NCBI RefSeq assembly: GCF_900141765.1
Contig: NZ_FSRK01000003.1
Location: forward strand, 434,001 to 498,000
Origin: Epilithonimonas zeae
GTDB lineage: Bacteria > Bacteroidota > Bacteroidia > Flavobacteriales > Weeksellaceae
Reading direction: 5' to 3'
DNA: 64,000 nucleotides
Position 1 is the stretch's first letter; the number at the start of each line of letters is the position of its first letter. A program made the translations under genes and the position numbers. Shown here piece by piece: positions 1 to 8,884 of this stretch. The notes beneath the pieces were generated by a model, which was not told the origin of the DNA, ran no database searches, and saw only the letters and a program-made list of their open reading frames with translations.

Positions 1-157
1 TTACATTAGGTTTACTAAATGTTGTGGTAAACATAAAGAATGTAATCAAAAGAAAACCTAAATCTACCATCGGCGTCATATCTACGCGGGTGTTCTGCTT
101 TTTCGAACGGACCTTGCCGCCTTTCCCGCTATCCTCTTTTACTTGAACTTCTGCCAT
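1..157 (-). CDS. exbD: ExbD/TolR-type biopolymer transport protein (partial)
   Basis: Only the first 52 codons lie in the window; the gene runs off the left edge. A short charged cytoplasmic start ([15 protein letters not shown]) is followed by [17 protein letters not shown], the single ExbD transmembrane helix with its conserved membrane-embedded aspartate. In this family the aspartate carries protons with ExbB to energise TonB-dependent outer-membrane import. It lies 11 bp downstream of a second exbD on the same strand, so the two are probably cotranscribed. The family call is firm; the partner receptor is unknown. Confidence 0.85.
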   Translation of the reverse strand, partial: MAEVQVKEDSGKGGKVRSKKQNTRVDMTPMVDLGFLLITFFMFTTTFSKPNV

Positions 158-168
158 TTCTAATAGAA

Positions 169-771
169 TTAATTAGATTTTTCTTGTGATGTGATCAACC
201 AAAATTTAAGAAAATCAATATCTCTTAAACCTTCAAATAAACTTTTCACTTTTGGATACTTTGTAGTTACGTCACCTTTAATCGCTAACTTATAGTTAGG
301 ATTAACAGCTAAACTCTGTTGTACCCAATCAATCAATTGTTTATTTGTACTATCCATTGGAATACCTGTAGTTGCTTTGAAAGCTTTTTGCTGATCTTCA
401 GGAAGATTCAAATAACTTTTAAGCTGTCCCATTGGTACTCCTACCGCTTGTACTTTTGTAAATGCTACTTTTTCTGGGTTAGTGAAACTCATTCCGTATT
501 TCTGACCCATTTTATCTAGAAGCTGAATTCTCTCTGTCCCATTTTCAACAGGTTGGAAATAGAATGTACCAGCTTGTGTAACATTTATTGTCATAAGACT
601 TGCATCAGGAAGCAATTTCTCTGATATAGAAGAAGGCGGTTTTATTTGTTCCACATCAGGTTTTTTGAACTGTGTGGTTAATATAAAGAATGTAAGTAGT
701 AGGAACGCAACATCACACATCGCGGTCATGTCCGTAACTACTCCATGTCTTTTTGGTTTAATTCTCGCCAT
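169..771 (-). CDS. exbD: ExbD/TolR-type biopolymer transport protein
   Basis: This 200-residue protein starts [10 protein letters not shown] and has one N-terminal transmembrane helix (about residues 13-33, [17 protein letters not shown]) with the conserved aspartate. A long periplasmic domain of about 165 residues follows. That is longer than the roughly 140 residues of proteobacterial ExbD but common in Bacteroidetes, where tandem exbD genes usually follow exbB. It lies 82 bp downstream of the proton-channel gene and 11 bp upstream of another exbD. Role by family: the plug subunit of the proton-driven ExbB/ExbD motor in the inner membrane. Confidence 0.88.
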   Translation of the reverse strand: MARIKPKRHGVVTDMTAMCDVAFLLLTFFILTTQFKKPDVEQIKPPSSISEKLLPDASLMTINVTQAGTFYFQPVENGTERIQLLDKMGQKYGMSFTNPEKVAFTKVQAVGVPMGQLKSYLNLPEDQQKAFKATTGIPMDSTNKQLIDWVQQSLAVNPNYKLAIKGDVTTKYPKVKSLFEGLRDIDFLKFWLITSQEKSN

Positions 772-853
772 TATTATAAATGTCTTTGTTAACTAATTTA
801 TGAATTTTAAAAATGTAAAGCTTTACATTTTTGATAGTCGATACTTTTATTTC

Positions 854-1717
854 TTAGTGAAATTCAGCAAAAGACTGTTGGATGCTCATAGAGATCTCGT
901 CGATCTTGTAAGTCAATCCGTCAATTTTAGACGTAAAGAAGTTATAAAGAATAATTGCGATTGCAGAAGTACCAATACCTAAAGCAGTATTCATCAAGGC
1001 CTCAGAGATACCGATTGATAATGCAGCAGCATCAGGAGTTCCACCTCCACCACCTAAGGCAGCGAACGCTCTAATCATCCCGATTACGGTTCCAAGTAGT
1101 GCTACCAAAGTTGCAACTGTACCTAGAGTAGAAAGGATCATCATGTTTTTCTCCAACATTGGCATTTCAAGCGTAGTAGCTTCTTCGATTGCTTTTGTAA
1201 GCGCAGCCATTTTTTGTTCTTTGTCTAATGTAGTATCTTTAGCTAATGCTTTGTAAGTCGTAAGACCTTCTTTCACAACATTACCTACAGATCCTTGTTG
1301 TCTGTCACACTCTTCAAGAGCTTCGTCAACTTTGTTTTGGTTTAGCAAACTTCTTATTTTCAAAACGAAGTTATCAACGCTACCGTTTCCAGCTGCTTTG
1401 CTCAAAACGAATGCACGCTCGATAGCAAATACAATAACCGTGATCATGAATGTAATAAGGATTGGTACGATAAATCCACCCATATAAACCATTCCTAACC
1501 CGTGTGGATGTAATTCCTTACTTTCGATATCTGCGAAAGCGACAGAAGCTACTCCATCAATACGAGGGTCAGCAGTAAAGTTTGATGGGTTACCACAAAC
1601 AAATAAATAAATGGCAATACCTATCACTAATAAAATAGGAATAATTACCGCAGGATTAAGTCCTCCTTTTTTCTTAGCAACTACTTGCTCATCTGTGTTT
1701 GAAACATTCATTTCCAT
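854..1717 (-). CDS. exbB: MotA/TolQ/ExbB proton channel family protein
   Basis: This 287-residue protein has an extra N-terminal membrane segment (about residues 22-40) and then the three-helix ExbB core. The core comprises a helix near residues 78-102, a cytoplasmic stretch, and paired helices near 190-215 and 232-262 containing LSTLGTVATLVALLGTVIGM and ALGIGTSAIAI. With the two downstream exbD genes it would form the proton channel that powers TonB-linked transport or Tol-type envelope work. It is first in an operon read leftwards. The 286 bp upstream, shared with the end of leuS, holds no further gene that I can see. Confidence 0.9.
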   Translation of the reverse strand: MEMNVSNTDEQVVAKKKGGLNPAVIIPILLVIGIAIYLFVCGNPSNFTADPRIDGVASVAFADIESKELHPHGLGMVYMGGFIVPILITFMITVIVFAIERAFVLSKAAGNGSVDNFVLKIRSLLNQNKVDEALEECDRQQGSVGNVVKEGLTTYKALAKDTTLDKEQKMAALTKAIEEATTLEMPMLEKNMMILSTLGTVATLVALLGTVIGMIRAFAALGGGGGTPDAAALSIGISEALMNTALGIGTSAIAIILYNFFTSKIDGLTYKIDEISMSIQQSFAEFH

Positions 1718-2003
1718 ATTAAAACTAAATTATAATTGTTAAATTTTATCGTGTAAAATAAAGTCAAATATTTGGAAAATGCAAAATTATTTTCCGTTTG
1801 ACTTGTAATTTTTTTATCTACTAAATCCGCATTATTTAATTATTAATTAAATTAAAACCTTGTTTTTATGAAATCATTATCTCTTTTAGAAACATTAATG
1901 GAAGATATATAAAATTGACTTGCATAAATTACGATTTTAATTTCAACAAATTCCAATGTATAGGATAACAATTTTTCTTAACATTTCTTAAAGAATTCCA
2001 AAA

Positions 2004-4814
2004 TCATATAACAATATTAATGATTTTCTTTGGAACGAAGATGAAATTTTTAACTGATTTATCTCCTAAGAATCTTTTTACATCCTCATTCTCCATCATT
2101 ATTTTCTCAACTTCTTCTTTTCCTAAATCAGCAGCCAATTTGATTTTAAATTTCATCTTACCATTGAAGCTCACCGGATAATCTATCTCATCTTCAATCA
2201 GATAGCTTTCATCAAGAGTTGGAAACGGTTCAAATTCAATAGAAGCATTATTTCCCAGCAAATTCCATACCTCTTCGCAAATATGTGGCGCATATGGTGA
2301 GATAACAACAGCCAAAGGTTGCAAAATATTGCGTTTATTACATTTTAATTTCTGCAATTCGTTCACAGCAATCATAAATGATGATACAGAAGTGTTGAAA
2401 GAAAAATTCTCAATATCGAAATTCACCTTCTTTATTAAGGTGTGAAGGATTTTATATTCCTCTTTCGTTGGCTCTTCATCAGAAACAGAGAAATTATCAC
2501 CATCGAAATACAAATTCCAGAATTTTTTCAGAAAACCATAAACGCCGCTAAGACCTTGTGTGTTCCAAGGCTTGGATTGTTCTAATGGACCAAGGAACAT
2601 TTCGTACAATCTTAAGCCGTCTGCTCCGTATTCATTACAAATATCATCTGGGTTGACGACATTGTATTTTGATTTGGACATTTTTTCTACTTCACGACCT
2701 GTGATGTATTTTCCGTCTTCAAGAATAAATTCTGCATCAGCATAATCTGGTCGCCAAGATTTGAAAGCTTCGGTATCTAATTCATCTGTTGTTCCTTTTA
2801 ATAAAGATACATCAACGTGAATGGCTTGGGTTTTATATTCGCCAATCAAATTTTTAGAAACATATTGATTAGTTCCGTCAATTCTATAAACAAACGCACT
2901 CATCCCCAAAATCATCCCTTGATTAATCAATTTTTGGAAAGGCTCATTTTGTTCAATGTAACCTCTGTCTTTCAAGAACATATTCCAAAAACGGGAATAT
3001 AATAAGTGTCCGGTTGCGTGCTCGCTTCCTCCGATGTACAAATCAACTTGTCCCCAATAATCGGTCAATTCTTTTTTAGCAAAAACCGCGTCATCATTCG
3101 GGTCCATATATCTTAGGAAATACCACGAACTTCCTGCCCAACCTGGCATTGTAGATAATTCTAATGGGAAAACCGTTTTATCATCAATCAAGTCTGTGTC
3201 AACCACTTTCTGATTCGCCTCATCCCACGCAAATGTTTTTGCATTTCCTAATGGCGGGTCGCCGTCTTCAGTCGGCAAATATTTTTCAACCTCAGGAAGT
3301 TCCAAAGGCAAAGCGGAATTTGGCAAAGTGTACGGCATCCCGTCCTTATAATAGATAGGAACCGGCTCGCCCCAATATCTTTGTCTGGAGAAAATCGCAT
3401 CGCGCTGTCTGTAATTCGTTGTTCCGTGACCAATTCCTTTGTTTTCGATTTCAGCGATTATTTTGGATTTCGCATCCTTATAATTAAGGCCGTTCAAGAA
3501 ATCAGAATTCACACAAACCGAATCCTTAGAATCGTAAGCTTCTTCCTGAACATCCACATCAGATTCTACAACCTTGATGATTTCCAAATTAAATTTCTTC
3601 GCAAATCTATGGTCGCGCTCATCGTGCGCAGGAACCGCCATCACAGCGCCAGTTCCGTAACCCATCAGCACATAATCCGAAATATAAACCGGAATATTCT
3701 TGCACGTAAACGGATTAATAGCATAACTTCCCGTGAAAGCACCACTCACGTTTTTCACGTCAGCCATTCTATCACGTTCCGTTTTTTTGGAAGTTTCTTC
3801 TATATATTGGTCAACCTCAGTTTTTTGTTCCTGAGTTGTTAAATTTTGAACCAAAGGATTTTCCGGCGCCAAAACCATAAACGTCGCTCCAAAAATCGTG
3901 TCAGGTCTTGTTGTAAAAATCTCAATCGTTTCTCCGTTTTCAGTTGCAAATCTTACTTGCGCACCCTGAGATTTCCCAATCCAATATTCCTGAGCATCTT
4001 TCAAAGGTTGAGGCCAGTCCAAAGTTTTCAAACCTTGCAACAATCTTTCCGAATATGCAGAAATCCTCATACTCCACTGCATCATTTTCTTTTGAAAAAC
4101 TGGATAACCACCTCTTTCGGATTTTCCGTCTTTAATTTCATCGTTCGCCAAAACTGTTCCGAGAGCCGGACACCAGTTCACAGTCGTTTCTGCACGGAAA
4201 GCCAAACGGTAATTTAATAATATTTCTTCTTTCTTAATCTCAGAACTATTTTTCCATTCTTCTGAAGTGAAATTTAATTCCTCATTTTGATTGGCATTCA
4301 AACCTTCTGTTCCTTTTTCCTCAAAATGTTTGATTAAGGTTTCGATAGATTCCGCCTTGTCCGAATCTTTATTGTACCAAGAATGGAACAACTGGATGAA
4401 AATCCACTGCGTCCATTTATAATAAGAAGCGTCCGAAGTTCTCACTTCCCTGCTCCAGTCAAATGAAAATCCGATTTTTCTTAATTGCTCTTCATATCTC
4501 GTGATATTTTGTTCCGTTGTAATTGCAGGATGCGTTCCGGTCTGGATTGCATATTGCTCAGCAGGAAGTCCAAAACTGTCATAACCAACCGGATGCAAAA
4601 CGTTGAAACCCTGATGTCTTTTGAATCTCGCATAGATGTCCGACGCAATGTATCCCAGCGGATGACCCACGTGAAGTCCCGCTCCGGAAGGGTACGGAAA
4701 CATATCGAGGACGTAGAATTTCGGTTTGTCGGTTGAGTCGGAAGTTTTGTAAGTTTTGTTGTCTTCCCAGTATTTCTGCCACTTTTTTTCTATCTGCTGA
4801 TGGTCGTAAAACAT
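2004..4814 (-). CDS. leuS: Leucine--tRNA ligase
   Basis: A 936-residue class I synthetase that charges tRNA-Leu. The HIGH-type motif HVGH is at residues 48-51 inside FPYPSGAGLHVGH, and KMSKS is near residue 708. The CP1 editing domain contains TTRPDTIFGATFM and GTGAVMAVPAHDERD, which is diagnostic of LeuRS. The length fits Bacteroidetes LeuRS. It stands alone, transcribed leftwards and diverging from the glycosyltransferase gene at 5271, with a repeat-rich 456-bp gap between them. Confidence 0.97.
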   Translation of the reverse strand: MFYDHQQIEKKWQKYWEDNKTYKTSDSTDKPKFYVLDMFPYPSGAGLHVGHPLGYIASDIYARFKRHQGFNVLHPVGYDSFGLPAEQYAIQTGTHPAITTEQNITRYEEQLRKIGFSFDWSREVRTSDASYYKWTQWIFIQLFHSWYNKDSDKAESIETLIKHFEEKGTEGLNANQNEELNFTSEEWKNSSEIKKEEILLNYRLAFRAETTVNWCPALGTVLANDEIKDGKSERGGYPVFQKKMMQWSMRISAYSERLLQGLKTLDWPQPLKDAQEYWIGKSQGAQVRFATENGETIEIFTTRPDTIFGATFMVLAPENPLVQNLTTQEQKTEVDQYIEETSKKTERDRMADVKNVSGAFTGSYAINPFTCKNIPVYISDYVLMGYGTGAVMAVPAHDERDHRFAKKFNLEIIKVVESDVDVQEEAYDSKDSVCVNSDFLNGLNYKDAKSKIIAEIENKGIGHGTTNYRQRDAIFSRQRYWGEPVPIYYKDGMPYTLPNSALPLELPEVEKYLPTEDGDPPLGNAKTFAWDEANQKVVDTDLIDDKTVFPLELSTMPGWAGSSWYFLRYMDPNDDAVFAKKELTDYWGQVDLYIGGSEHATGHLLYSRFWNMFLKDRGYIEQNEPFQKLINQGMILGMSAFVYRIDGTNQYVSKNLIGEYKTQAIHVDVSLLKGTTDELDTEAFKSWRPDYADAEFILEDGKYITGREVEKMSKSKYNVVNPDDICNEYGADGLRLYEMFLGPLEQSKPWNTQGLSGVYGFLKKFWNLYFDGDNFSVSDEEPTKEEYKILHTLIKKVNFDIENFSFNTSVSSFMIAVNELQKLKCNKRNILQPLAVVISPYAPHICEEVWNLLGNNASIEFEPFPTLDESYLIEDEIDYPVSFNGKMKFKIKLAADLGKEEVEKIMMENEDVKRFLGDKSVKNFIFVPKKIINIVI

Positions 4815-4922
4815 TCTATAAAGTAAGAATTAGTAATGAATAATTTTTTTTAAGATTCACAAAGTTAAGATTTTGGAATAAATAGACAATTTTAAATTTT
4901 CGAGTTCACTTTTTTGTAATTA

Positions 4923-5040
4923 CAATAATTTGGGCAGCTTTTTCCGCCTTCCGCTCCCAATCTTTTTTGCAGACGATTTCGGTTAAGTTGAACTTGATGA
5001 CACGCAAAAAAGGATTTCCGCTCAAGTCGGGCTGCAGATT
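4923..5040 (-). repeat. Dispersed structured repeat, family A, copy 1
   Basis: Read on the minus strand, the order is outer arm CTGCAGCCC, GACTTGAGCGGAAATCC, the inner stem TTTTTTGC with partner GCAAAAAAGATT (loop about 35 nt), GGGAGCGGAAGGCGGA, and outer arm GCTGCCCAAATTATT. The outer stem is GCAGC/GCTGC and the inner stem AATC plus T6GC against GCA6GATT. It sits between the divergent leuS and glycosyltransferase genes. The open frames crossing it are artefacts. Confidence 0.8.
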
Positions 5041-5079
5041 CCAGCTTCGAATCAACATTTGTCATTAACCACAATGTTT

Positions 5080-5129
5080 GTCATTCCGTAGGAATCTAAA
5101 CAAAGCTGTCGAGATTCCTACGGAATGAC
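5080..5129. repeat. Palindromic GTCATTCC repeat, copy 1
   Basis: An inverted repeat: GTCATTCCGTAGGAATCT pairs with AGATTCCTACGGAATGAC across a short spacer containing CAAAGCTGTCG. Related copies lie at 38608-38661 and 42431-42475, all intergenic. It could form a long hairpin on either strand. No gene overlaps it. I read it as a short dispersed palindromic element of the flavobacterial type rather than a gene-specific terminator, because the flanking genes diverge from it. Confidence 0.75.
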
Positions 5130-5170
5130 AAATAGTATGAAATCATAAAATAACAGTCAGTATTAGACTT

Positions 5171-5199
5171 GTCACACTGAGCGGAGTCGAAGTGTTTCG
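5171..5199 (+). repeat. GTCACACTGAGCGGAGTCG repeat, copy 1
   Basis: The sequence GTCACACTGAGCGGAGTCGA followed by AGTGTTTCG recurs in reverse orientation at 44000-44028. The internal arms CACT and AGTG allow a small hairpin. It is intergenic, upstream of the glycosyltransferase gene at 5271. No function is assigned. Confidence 0.6.
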
Positions 5200-5270
5200 T
5201 AATCAAAAAGTCTTTTATCTTTCATCTATTATCTTTTAGTCTATATCTTTATCTTTGTAAAAAATCGCAA

Positions 5271-6026
5271 GTGCCGGAAATCTCAATCATCACACCGAGT
5301 TACAATTCTTCAAAACATCTGGATGAAACCATTGCTTCTGTCCTCAATCAAACTTTCCAAGATTGGGAATGGTTGATTACAGACGATTGTTCGACAGATA
5401 ATTCGGTGGAAATTCTGGAAAAACAAAAGGATTCTCGAATCAAAATTTTTAAAGCTGAAAAAAATGGTGGCGCTGGTCACGCAAGGAATATTTCTCTGGA
5501 AAATGCGACCGGAAGATTTATCACATTTCTGGATGCTGATGATTTTTGGGAACCCACTTTCCTTGAAGAAATGGTCAATTTTATGAAATCCGAAAATGCA
5601 GAACTGGCCTATTCCACTTATTCCCGATGCGATGAAAATCTGAATCCAACAAAAATAGGAGATTACGAAGCTGATACAATTGTGACATTTAATAATCTTT
5701 TGAAAACTTGTAGATTATCACTTTTAGCGTCGATGTATGATTCCAAAAGAGTGGGGAAATTCTACTTTCCGGAAGGTACAAAACGCGAAGATCACGTGAT
5801 GTGGCTGGAACTTTTGAAGGAAATTCCGCAAGGAAAACCTCTAAGAAAGACTTTATCAAAATACCGAATGTTGCCCAACAGCGTTTCCAGAAAAAAAACA
5901 AATATTATGAAAGACCAATATTTGGTTTACAAAGATTATATGAAATTTTCAACATTGAAATCGTTGTATTATACTGCGAATTGGGCATTTAATGGTTTTA
6001 TCAAATATTCTAAAATCTTCAATTAA
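5271..6026 (+). CDS. Glycosyltransferase family 2 protein
   Basis: A 251-residue GT-A-fold enzyme. Its N-terminus is ISIITPSYNSSKHLDETIASV, with the nucleotide-binding block TDDCSTDNS near residues 40-48 and the metal-binding DADD near residues 87-90 (ITFLDADDFWEP). The start used is GTG at 5271, which places the fold immediately at the N-terminus. Its stop overlaps the next start (TAATG), so the two genes are translationally coupled. The donor sugar and acceptor cannot be read from sequence. The neighbouring Kdo transferase suggests lipopolysaccharide work. Confidence 0.85.
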   Translation: MPEISIITPSYNSSKHLDETIASVLNQTFQDWEWLITDDCSTDNSVEILEKQKDSRIKIFKAEKNGGAGHARNISLENATGRFITFLDADDFWEPTFLEEMVNFMKSENAELAYSTYSRCDENLNPTKIGDYEADTIVTFNNLLKTCRLSLLASMYDSKRVGKFYFPEGTKREDHVMWLELLKEIPQGKPLRKTLSKYRMLPNSVSRKKTNIMKDQYLVYKDYMKFSTLKSLYYTANWAFNGFIKYSKIFN

Positions 6027-6652
6027 TGGAATATTCAAAAGAATTCAAGCAGGCTTTGAGCGAGTTTTCTCCGGCAGAAAAAGATAAGTTGATTTTCCGA
6101 TTGTTGAAGAAAGATAAATTACTTTCTAAAAAACTTTATTTCGAGCTCATCGACCCAGAAACGACGGATGACAAACGAAATATGATGGAAGAAATTATCC
6201 GTGAAAGAGTTTCTGAGATTTCTAAATATGTTGGGAATCAGAAATATTTTTTGGTTTTAATCAGAAAACTGAGCGCAGAAATCACAGAACACGTCAAAAT
6301 CACAACAGATAAATTTGGTGACGTTTATCTGAATTTATTTTTAGTTAATAAAGTCCTTGAACATAACGAAAAACTGGGAAGACAGAGATTCGATGCGGTT
6401 TACAAACTTTACATTTATCTCATCAATAAAATCATCAAAGCCTTAATCCAAATCAAAAAGCTAGACGAAGATTATTGGATGGAATTTGATGAGTTACTGG
6501 AAAACCTTAATGAGAAAATCGACAACAATATTTATTTAAGCAAACTTTGTGTCAATAATAGCTTTGATTTCAATTGGCTAAAATGTGAAAATATCCCAGA
6601 CCACTTGGACTTAATCATCAAAGACATCAAAAGTCAAGGCTTCTTACGATAG
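6026..6652 (+). CDS. Uncharacterised helical protein
   Basis: A 208-residue, highly charged, apparently all-helical protein starting MEYSKEFKQALSEFSPAEKD, with no signal peptide, membrane helix or motif that I recognise. Its start overlaps the stop of the preceding glycosyltransferase by one base, so the pair is cotranscribed. Its 3' end overlaps the convergent waaA by 9 bp. The frame is complete and its composition matches its neighbours, so I take it as real. I do not assign a function. Confidence 0.75.
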   Translation: MEYSKEFKQALSEFSPAEKDKLIFRLLKKDKLLSKKLYFELIDPETTDDKRNMMEEIIRERVSEISKYVGNQKYFLVLIRKLSAEITEHVKITTDKFGDVYLNLFLVNKVLEHNEKLGRQRFDAVYKLYIYLINKIIKALIQIKKLDEDYWMEFDELLENLNEKIDNNIYLSKLCVNNSFDFNWLKCENIPDHLDLIIKDIKSQGFLR

Positions 6653-7900
6653 GATTTTATTGATAATAATTTCAGTAGAATCTGGCTGAGAATTGACAAA
6701 TTCATTTGCCTTCTCTGCCATTTCCTTTAGATAAGACTTTTCACCGATTTCAGTTTTAGAATCTTTGTCAATCAATTCCGTGATGAAAGTTGAAGCTGCA
6801 ACAAAATCATCAAAGCTCTTTGCGCCTTTTGCCGCAATTAATGTATCTGCTTCCGGATTTTTCTTGTATTGATTTCCGAAAACCACGGGAACTCCATAAA
6901 CCGCAGCTTCCAGAATATTATGTAAACCAGCCGAATGAAACCCGCCACCAACAACTGCTAAATCCGCATAAGAATACAATTTGGAAAGTTTCCCGATTGA
7001 ATCGATTATTAAAATCTGAGAATTTGAAAAATCAGGTTTCTGAGAATTTTGCACACTGCTATATAATATAGCGTTCGGAAATAAATTCTTCAAATGTGAA
7101 ACTCTGTGCAAATCGTGCGGTGCAATTACAATTTTGGTTTCAGGAAGTTTTTTCACCAAAACCTGCGCAATATCTTCTTCTGCCTGCCAACTGCTTCCAA
7201 AAACAATTAGCTTTTGATTGCTTTTAAATTCATCTATGAATTCAAGATGATTATCTCTATCCAAAAACTGCTTTACCCTGTCAAATCTTGTGTCACCGGA
7301 AACCGTAGAATTGGTCAATCCAATTTTTTTTGCCAATGCCTGAGATTTGATAGTCTGATGAAAAAACCAATCGATGTTTTGACGAAGCTGTTTTGCAAAC
7401 CATTTTCCATAGCTTTCAAAAAACAGCTGATGCTCATAAAACAGTGCGGAAATCACATAGATTTTCGTTCCTCGATTTTTTAATTCTTCTAAAAGATTGT
7501 ACCAATAATCATATTTTACAGTGAAGAAAATCTCCGTCTCGAAAGTGGAAACAAACTCTTTTATATCTTTTTTTCTATCAAAGGGCAAATAACAAACGGC
7601 ATCAGCAATCTGCTTTCTTTTCTTCACATTTTCGTAACCGGAAGGCGAGAAAAAAGTGACCAAAGTTTTATGTTCTGGGAATTGTTCTTTTAGTTTTTCG
7701 AGAACTGGAAGACCTTGCTCATACTCTCCAAGACTTGCAGCATGCATCCAAATCACTTTTTGACCTTGGATTTTTTCTTCAACAATTTTCAAAGATTCGT
7801 TTCTTCCCCTAACTCCCTTTTTTGTTTTAGAATCAAACAGGGAAAAGATTTTCATCCCAAAAATCATTAGATGGATAGAAAGATTGTATAGCGATTTCAT
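6644..7900 (-). CDS. waaA: 3-deoxy-D-manno-octulosonic acid (Kdo) transferase
   Basis: A 418-residue GT-B enzyme that transfers Kdo from CMP-Kdo to lipid A precursor at the inner membrane. Features seen: an N-terminal hydrophobic anchor (about residues 4-22), the WMHAASLGEYEQGLPVLEKL block of the WaaA N-domain, a KYDYWYNLLEEL segment, and in the C-domain LIVFGSSWQAEEDI, VIAPHDLHRV and VVGGGFHSAGLHNILEAA. The length matches the family. The gene converges on the unknown gene at 6026 and is followed 3 bp upstream by the cupin gene, which it probably shares a transcript with. Confidence 0.93.
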   Translation of the reverse strand: MKSLYNLSIHLMIFGMKIFSLFDSKTKKGVRGRNESLKIVEEKIQGQKVIWMHAASLGEYEQGLPVLEKLKEQFPEHKTLVTFFSPSGYENVKKRKQIADAVCYLPFDRKKDIKEFVSTFETEIFFTVKYDYWYNLLEELKNRGTKIYVISALFYEHQLFFESYGKWFAKQLRQNIDWFFHQTIKSQALAKKIGLTNSTVSGDTRFDRVKQFLDRDNHLEFIDEFKSNQKLIVFGSSWQAEEDIAQVLVKKLPETKIVIAPHDLHRVSHLKNLFPNAILYSSVQNSQKPDFSNSQILIIDSIGKLSKLYSYADLAVVGGGFHSAGLHNILEAAVYGVPVVFGNQYKKNPEADTLIAAKGAKSFDDFVAASTFITELIDKDSKTEIGEKSYLKEMAEKANEFVNSQPDSTEIIINKILS

Positions 7901-7903
7901 CTT

Positions 7904-8248
7904 TTATTTTTCTACTGCAAATCTATCATTATTTGTTGAAGGATTAGATATGACAAGAAATTCCAAATCGAAATCTGATTGATTTTTTATCAAATGTTTT
8001 TTACTTGGAGTAATATGAAATCCTGAATTTTCAATCACTTCGAAAACCTCTTCATCCACGATAAAAGTGGCTTTTCCTTTTAAAATAAAGAAAAACTGTT
8101 GGGCGTTTTTATGGAAATGCAATTGCTCTTGTGAATTTGGAGGCATCGTTTCCTGTTTAATAGAAAGACTTTCAGAATTTAGTAAAACCCAACTATCACA
8201 ACTCCCTCCCCAATTATAATGTTCTGTATTTTGTTTTGATTTTATCAT
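7904..8248 (-). CDS. Cupin-domain protein
   Basis: A 114-residue single cupin domain: EQLHFHKNAQQFFFILKG (metal-ligand HxH...E type) and later SGFHITPSKKHLIKN. I use the ATG at 8248 (MIKSKQNTEHYNWG). Longer frames reach back to 8356 only through a dispersed repeat, and a -7 promoter motif lies at 8266-8273, inside that extension. Cupins of this size bind a metal or small molecule; the substrate here is unknown. It ends 3 bp before waaA on the same strand. Confidence 0.8.
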   Translation of the reverse strand: MIKSKQNTEHYNWGGSCDSWVLLNSESLSIKQETMPPNSQEQLHFHKNAQQFFFILKGKATFIVDEEVFEVIENSGFHITPSKKHLIKNQSDFDLEFLVISNPSTNNDRFAVEK

Positions 8249-8265
8249 CTTTATTTTTTCTGATA

Positions 8266-8273
8266 CAAATATA
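8266..8273 (-). promoter_or_regulatory. Bacteroidetes -7 element for the cupin/waaA unit
   Basis: The minus strand reads TATATTTG, an exact TAnnTTTG match, 17 bp upstream of the cupin ATG at 8248. I see no clear TTTG at the usual -33 spacing. It argues against translation starting further upstream. Confidence 0.5.
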
Positions 8274-8330
8274 ATTATTGATGTCTCTTTGAGAAAGTTG
8301 AATTCAATTTGAATGTTGAACTTTGCGAAG

Positions 8331-8470
8331 CGCAGCCCGACTTGAGCGGAGCTCATTTTTTGCTGAGGATTCTAGTGATGGCAAAAATAGCGGGAGCGGA
8401 AGGCGGAAAAGCTGCCATAAAAAATATAATAAAACGGTTTCGACGAATGTCAAATAGCTGCCCAAATAAT
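8331..8470 (+). repeat. Dispersed structured repeat, family A, copy 2 (duplicated tail)
   Basis: Order: CGCAGCCCGACTTGAGCGGA, inner stem GCT plus CATTTTTTGC pairing with GCAAAAATAGC, then GGGAGCGGAAGGCGGAAAAG and CTGCC. The outer stem is GCAGC/GCTGC. The inner base pairs are GCT/AGC where copies 1, 3 and 4 have AATC/GATT or the like. The terminal AGCTGCC occurs twice, 46 bp apart (8410 and 8456), and only the second continues into CCAAATAATT. It lies between the divergent cupin and rpmH genes. Confidence 0.8.
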
Positions 8471-8516
8471 TGGAATAATGAAAAGTGAAAAATTAACATA
8501 AAAAAGTTTTTAAATA

Positions 8517-8547
8517 TTTGCCACTCAAAATAAAATCTCTATATTTG
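8517..8547 (+). promoter_or_regulatory. Promoter of rpmH
   Basis: TTTG at 8517-8520, a 19-bp spacer, then TATATTTG at 8540-8547: a full match to the Bacteroidetes consensus TTTG-N19-TAnnTTTG. The start codon of rpmH follows 43 bp later. Confidence 0.8.
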
Positions 8548-8590
8548 CAATCTGAAAATTTAATAGAATTACGAACTAAATATATTAGTG

Positions 8591-8749
8591 ATGAGTAAAA
8601 GAACATTCCAACCATCTGAAAGAAAAAGAAGAAACAAGCACGGTTTCCGTGAAAGAATGTCTACACCAAACGGAAGAAGAGTGTTGGCAGCTAGAAGAGC
8701 AAAAGGCAGAAAGAGCTTAACTGTTAGTGCAGCGCGCGCTAAGAGATAA
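8591..8749 (+). CDS. rpmH: 50S ribosomal protein L34
   Basis: The smallest gene here, 52 residues: it starts [20 protein letters not shown], continues [20 protein letters not shown] and ends in [11 protein letters not shown]. This is the canonical L34 sequence with the [12 protein letters not shown] signature. It is very basic, as expected for an rRNA-binding protein. It has its own strong promoter and is monocistronic here; dnaA and rnpA, its neighbours in many bacteria, are not adjacent. Confidence 0.97.
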   Translation: MSKRTFQPSERKRRNKHGFRERMSTPNGRRVLAARRAKGRKSLTVSAARAKR

Positions 8750-8884
8750 TTTCTTCAAAATTATCATATACAAAGATGTCTGGATTTGGTTTCAGACATT
8801 TTTTGTTGTTAAAATTTGCCAAAAGTAGAGGACAAAAAATAAGTTTTTGCTATTTTTGAGTTTCACAACTTTCAATTTGAAATT

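Noticed and set aside
4892-5074. A 60-codon open frame on the minus strand upstream of leuS.
   Set aside because: It is wholly inside repeat A copy 1; its codons are the repeat itself. Similar false frames arise in the other copies.
8249-8356. A 36-codon N-terminal extension of the cupin protein.
   Set aside because: It reads through repeat A copy 2 and through a -7 promoter motif; the cupin fold begins after MIKSK.
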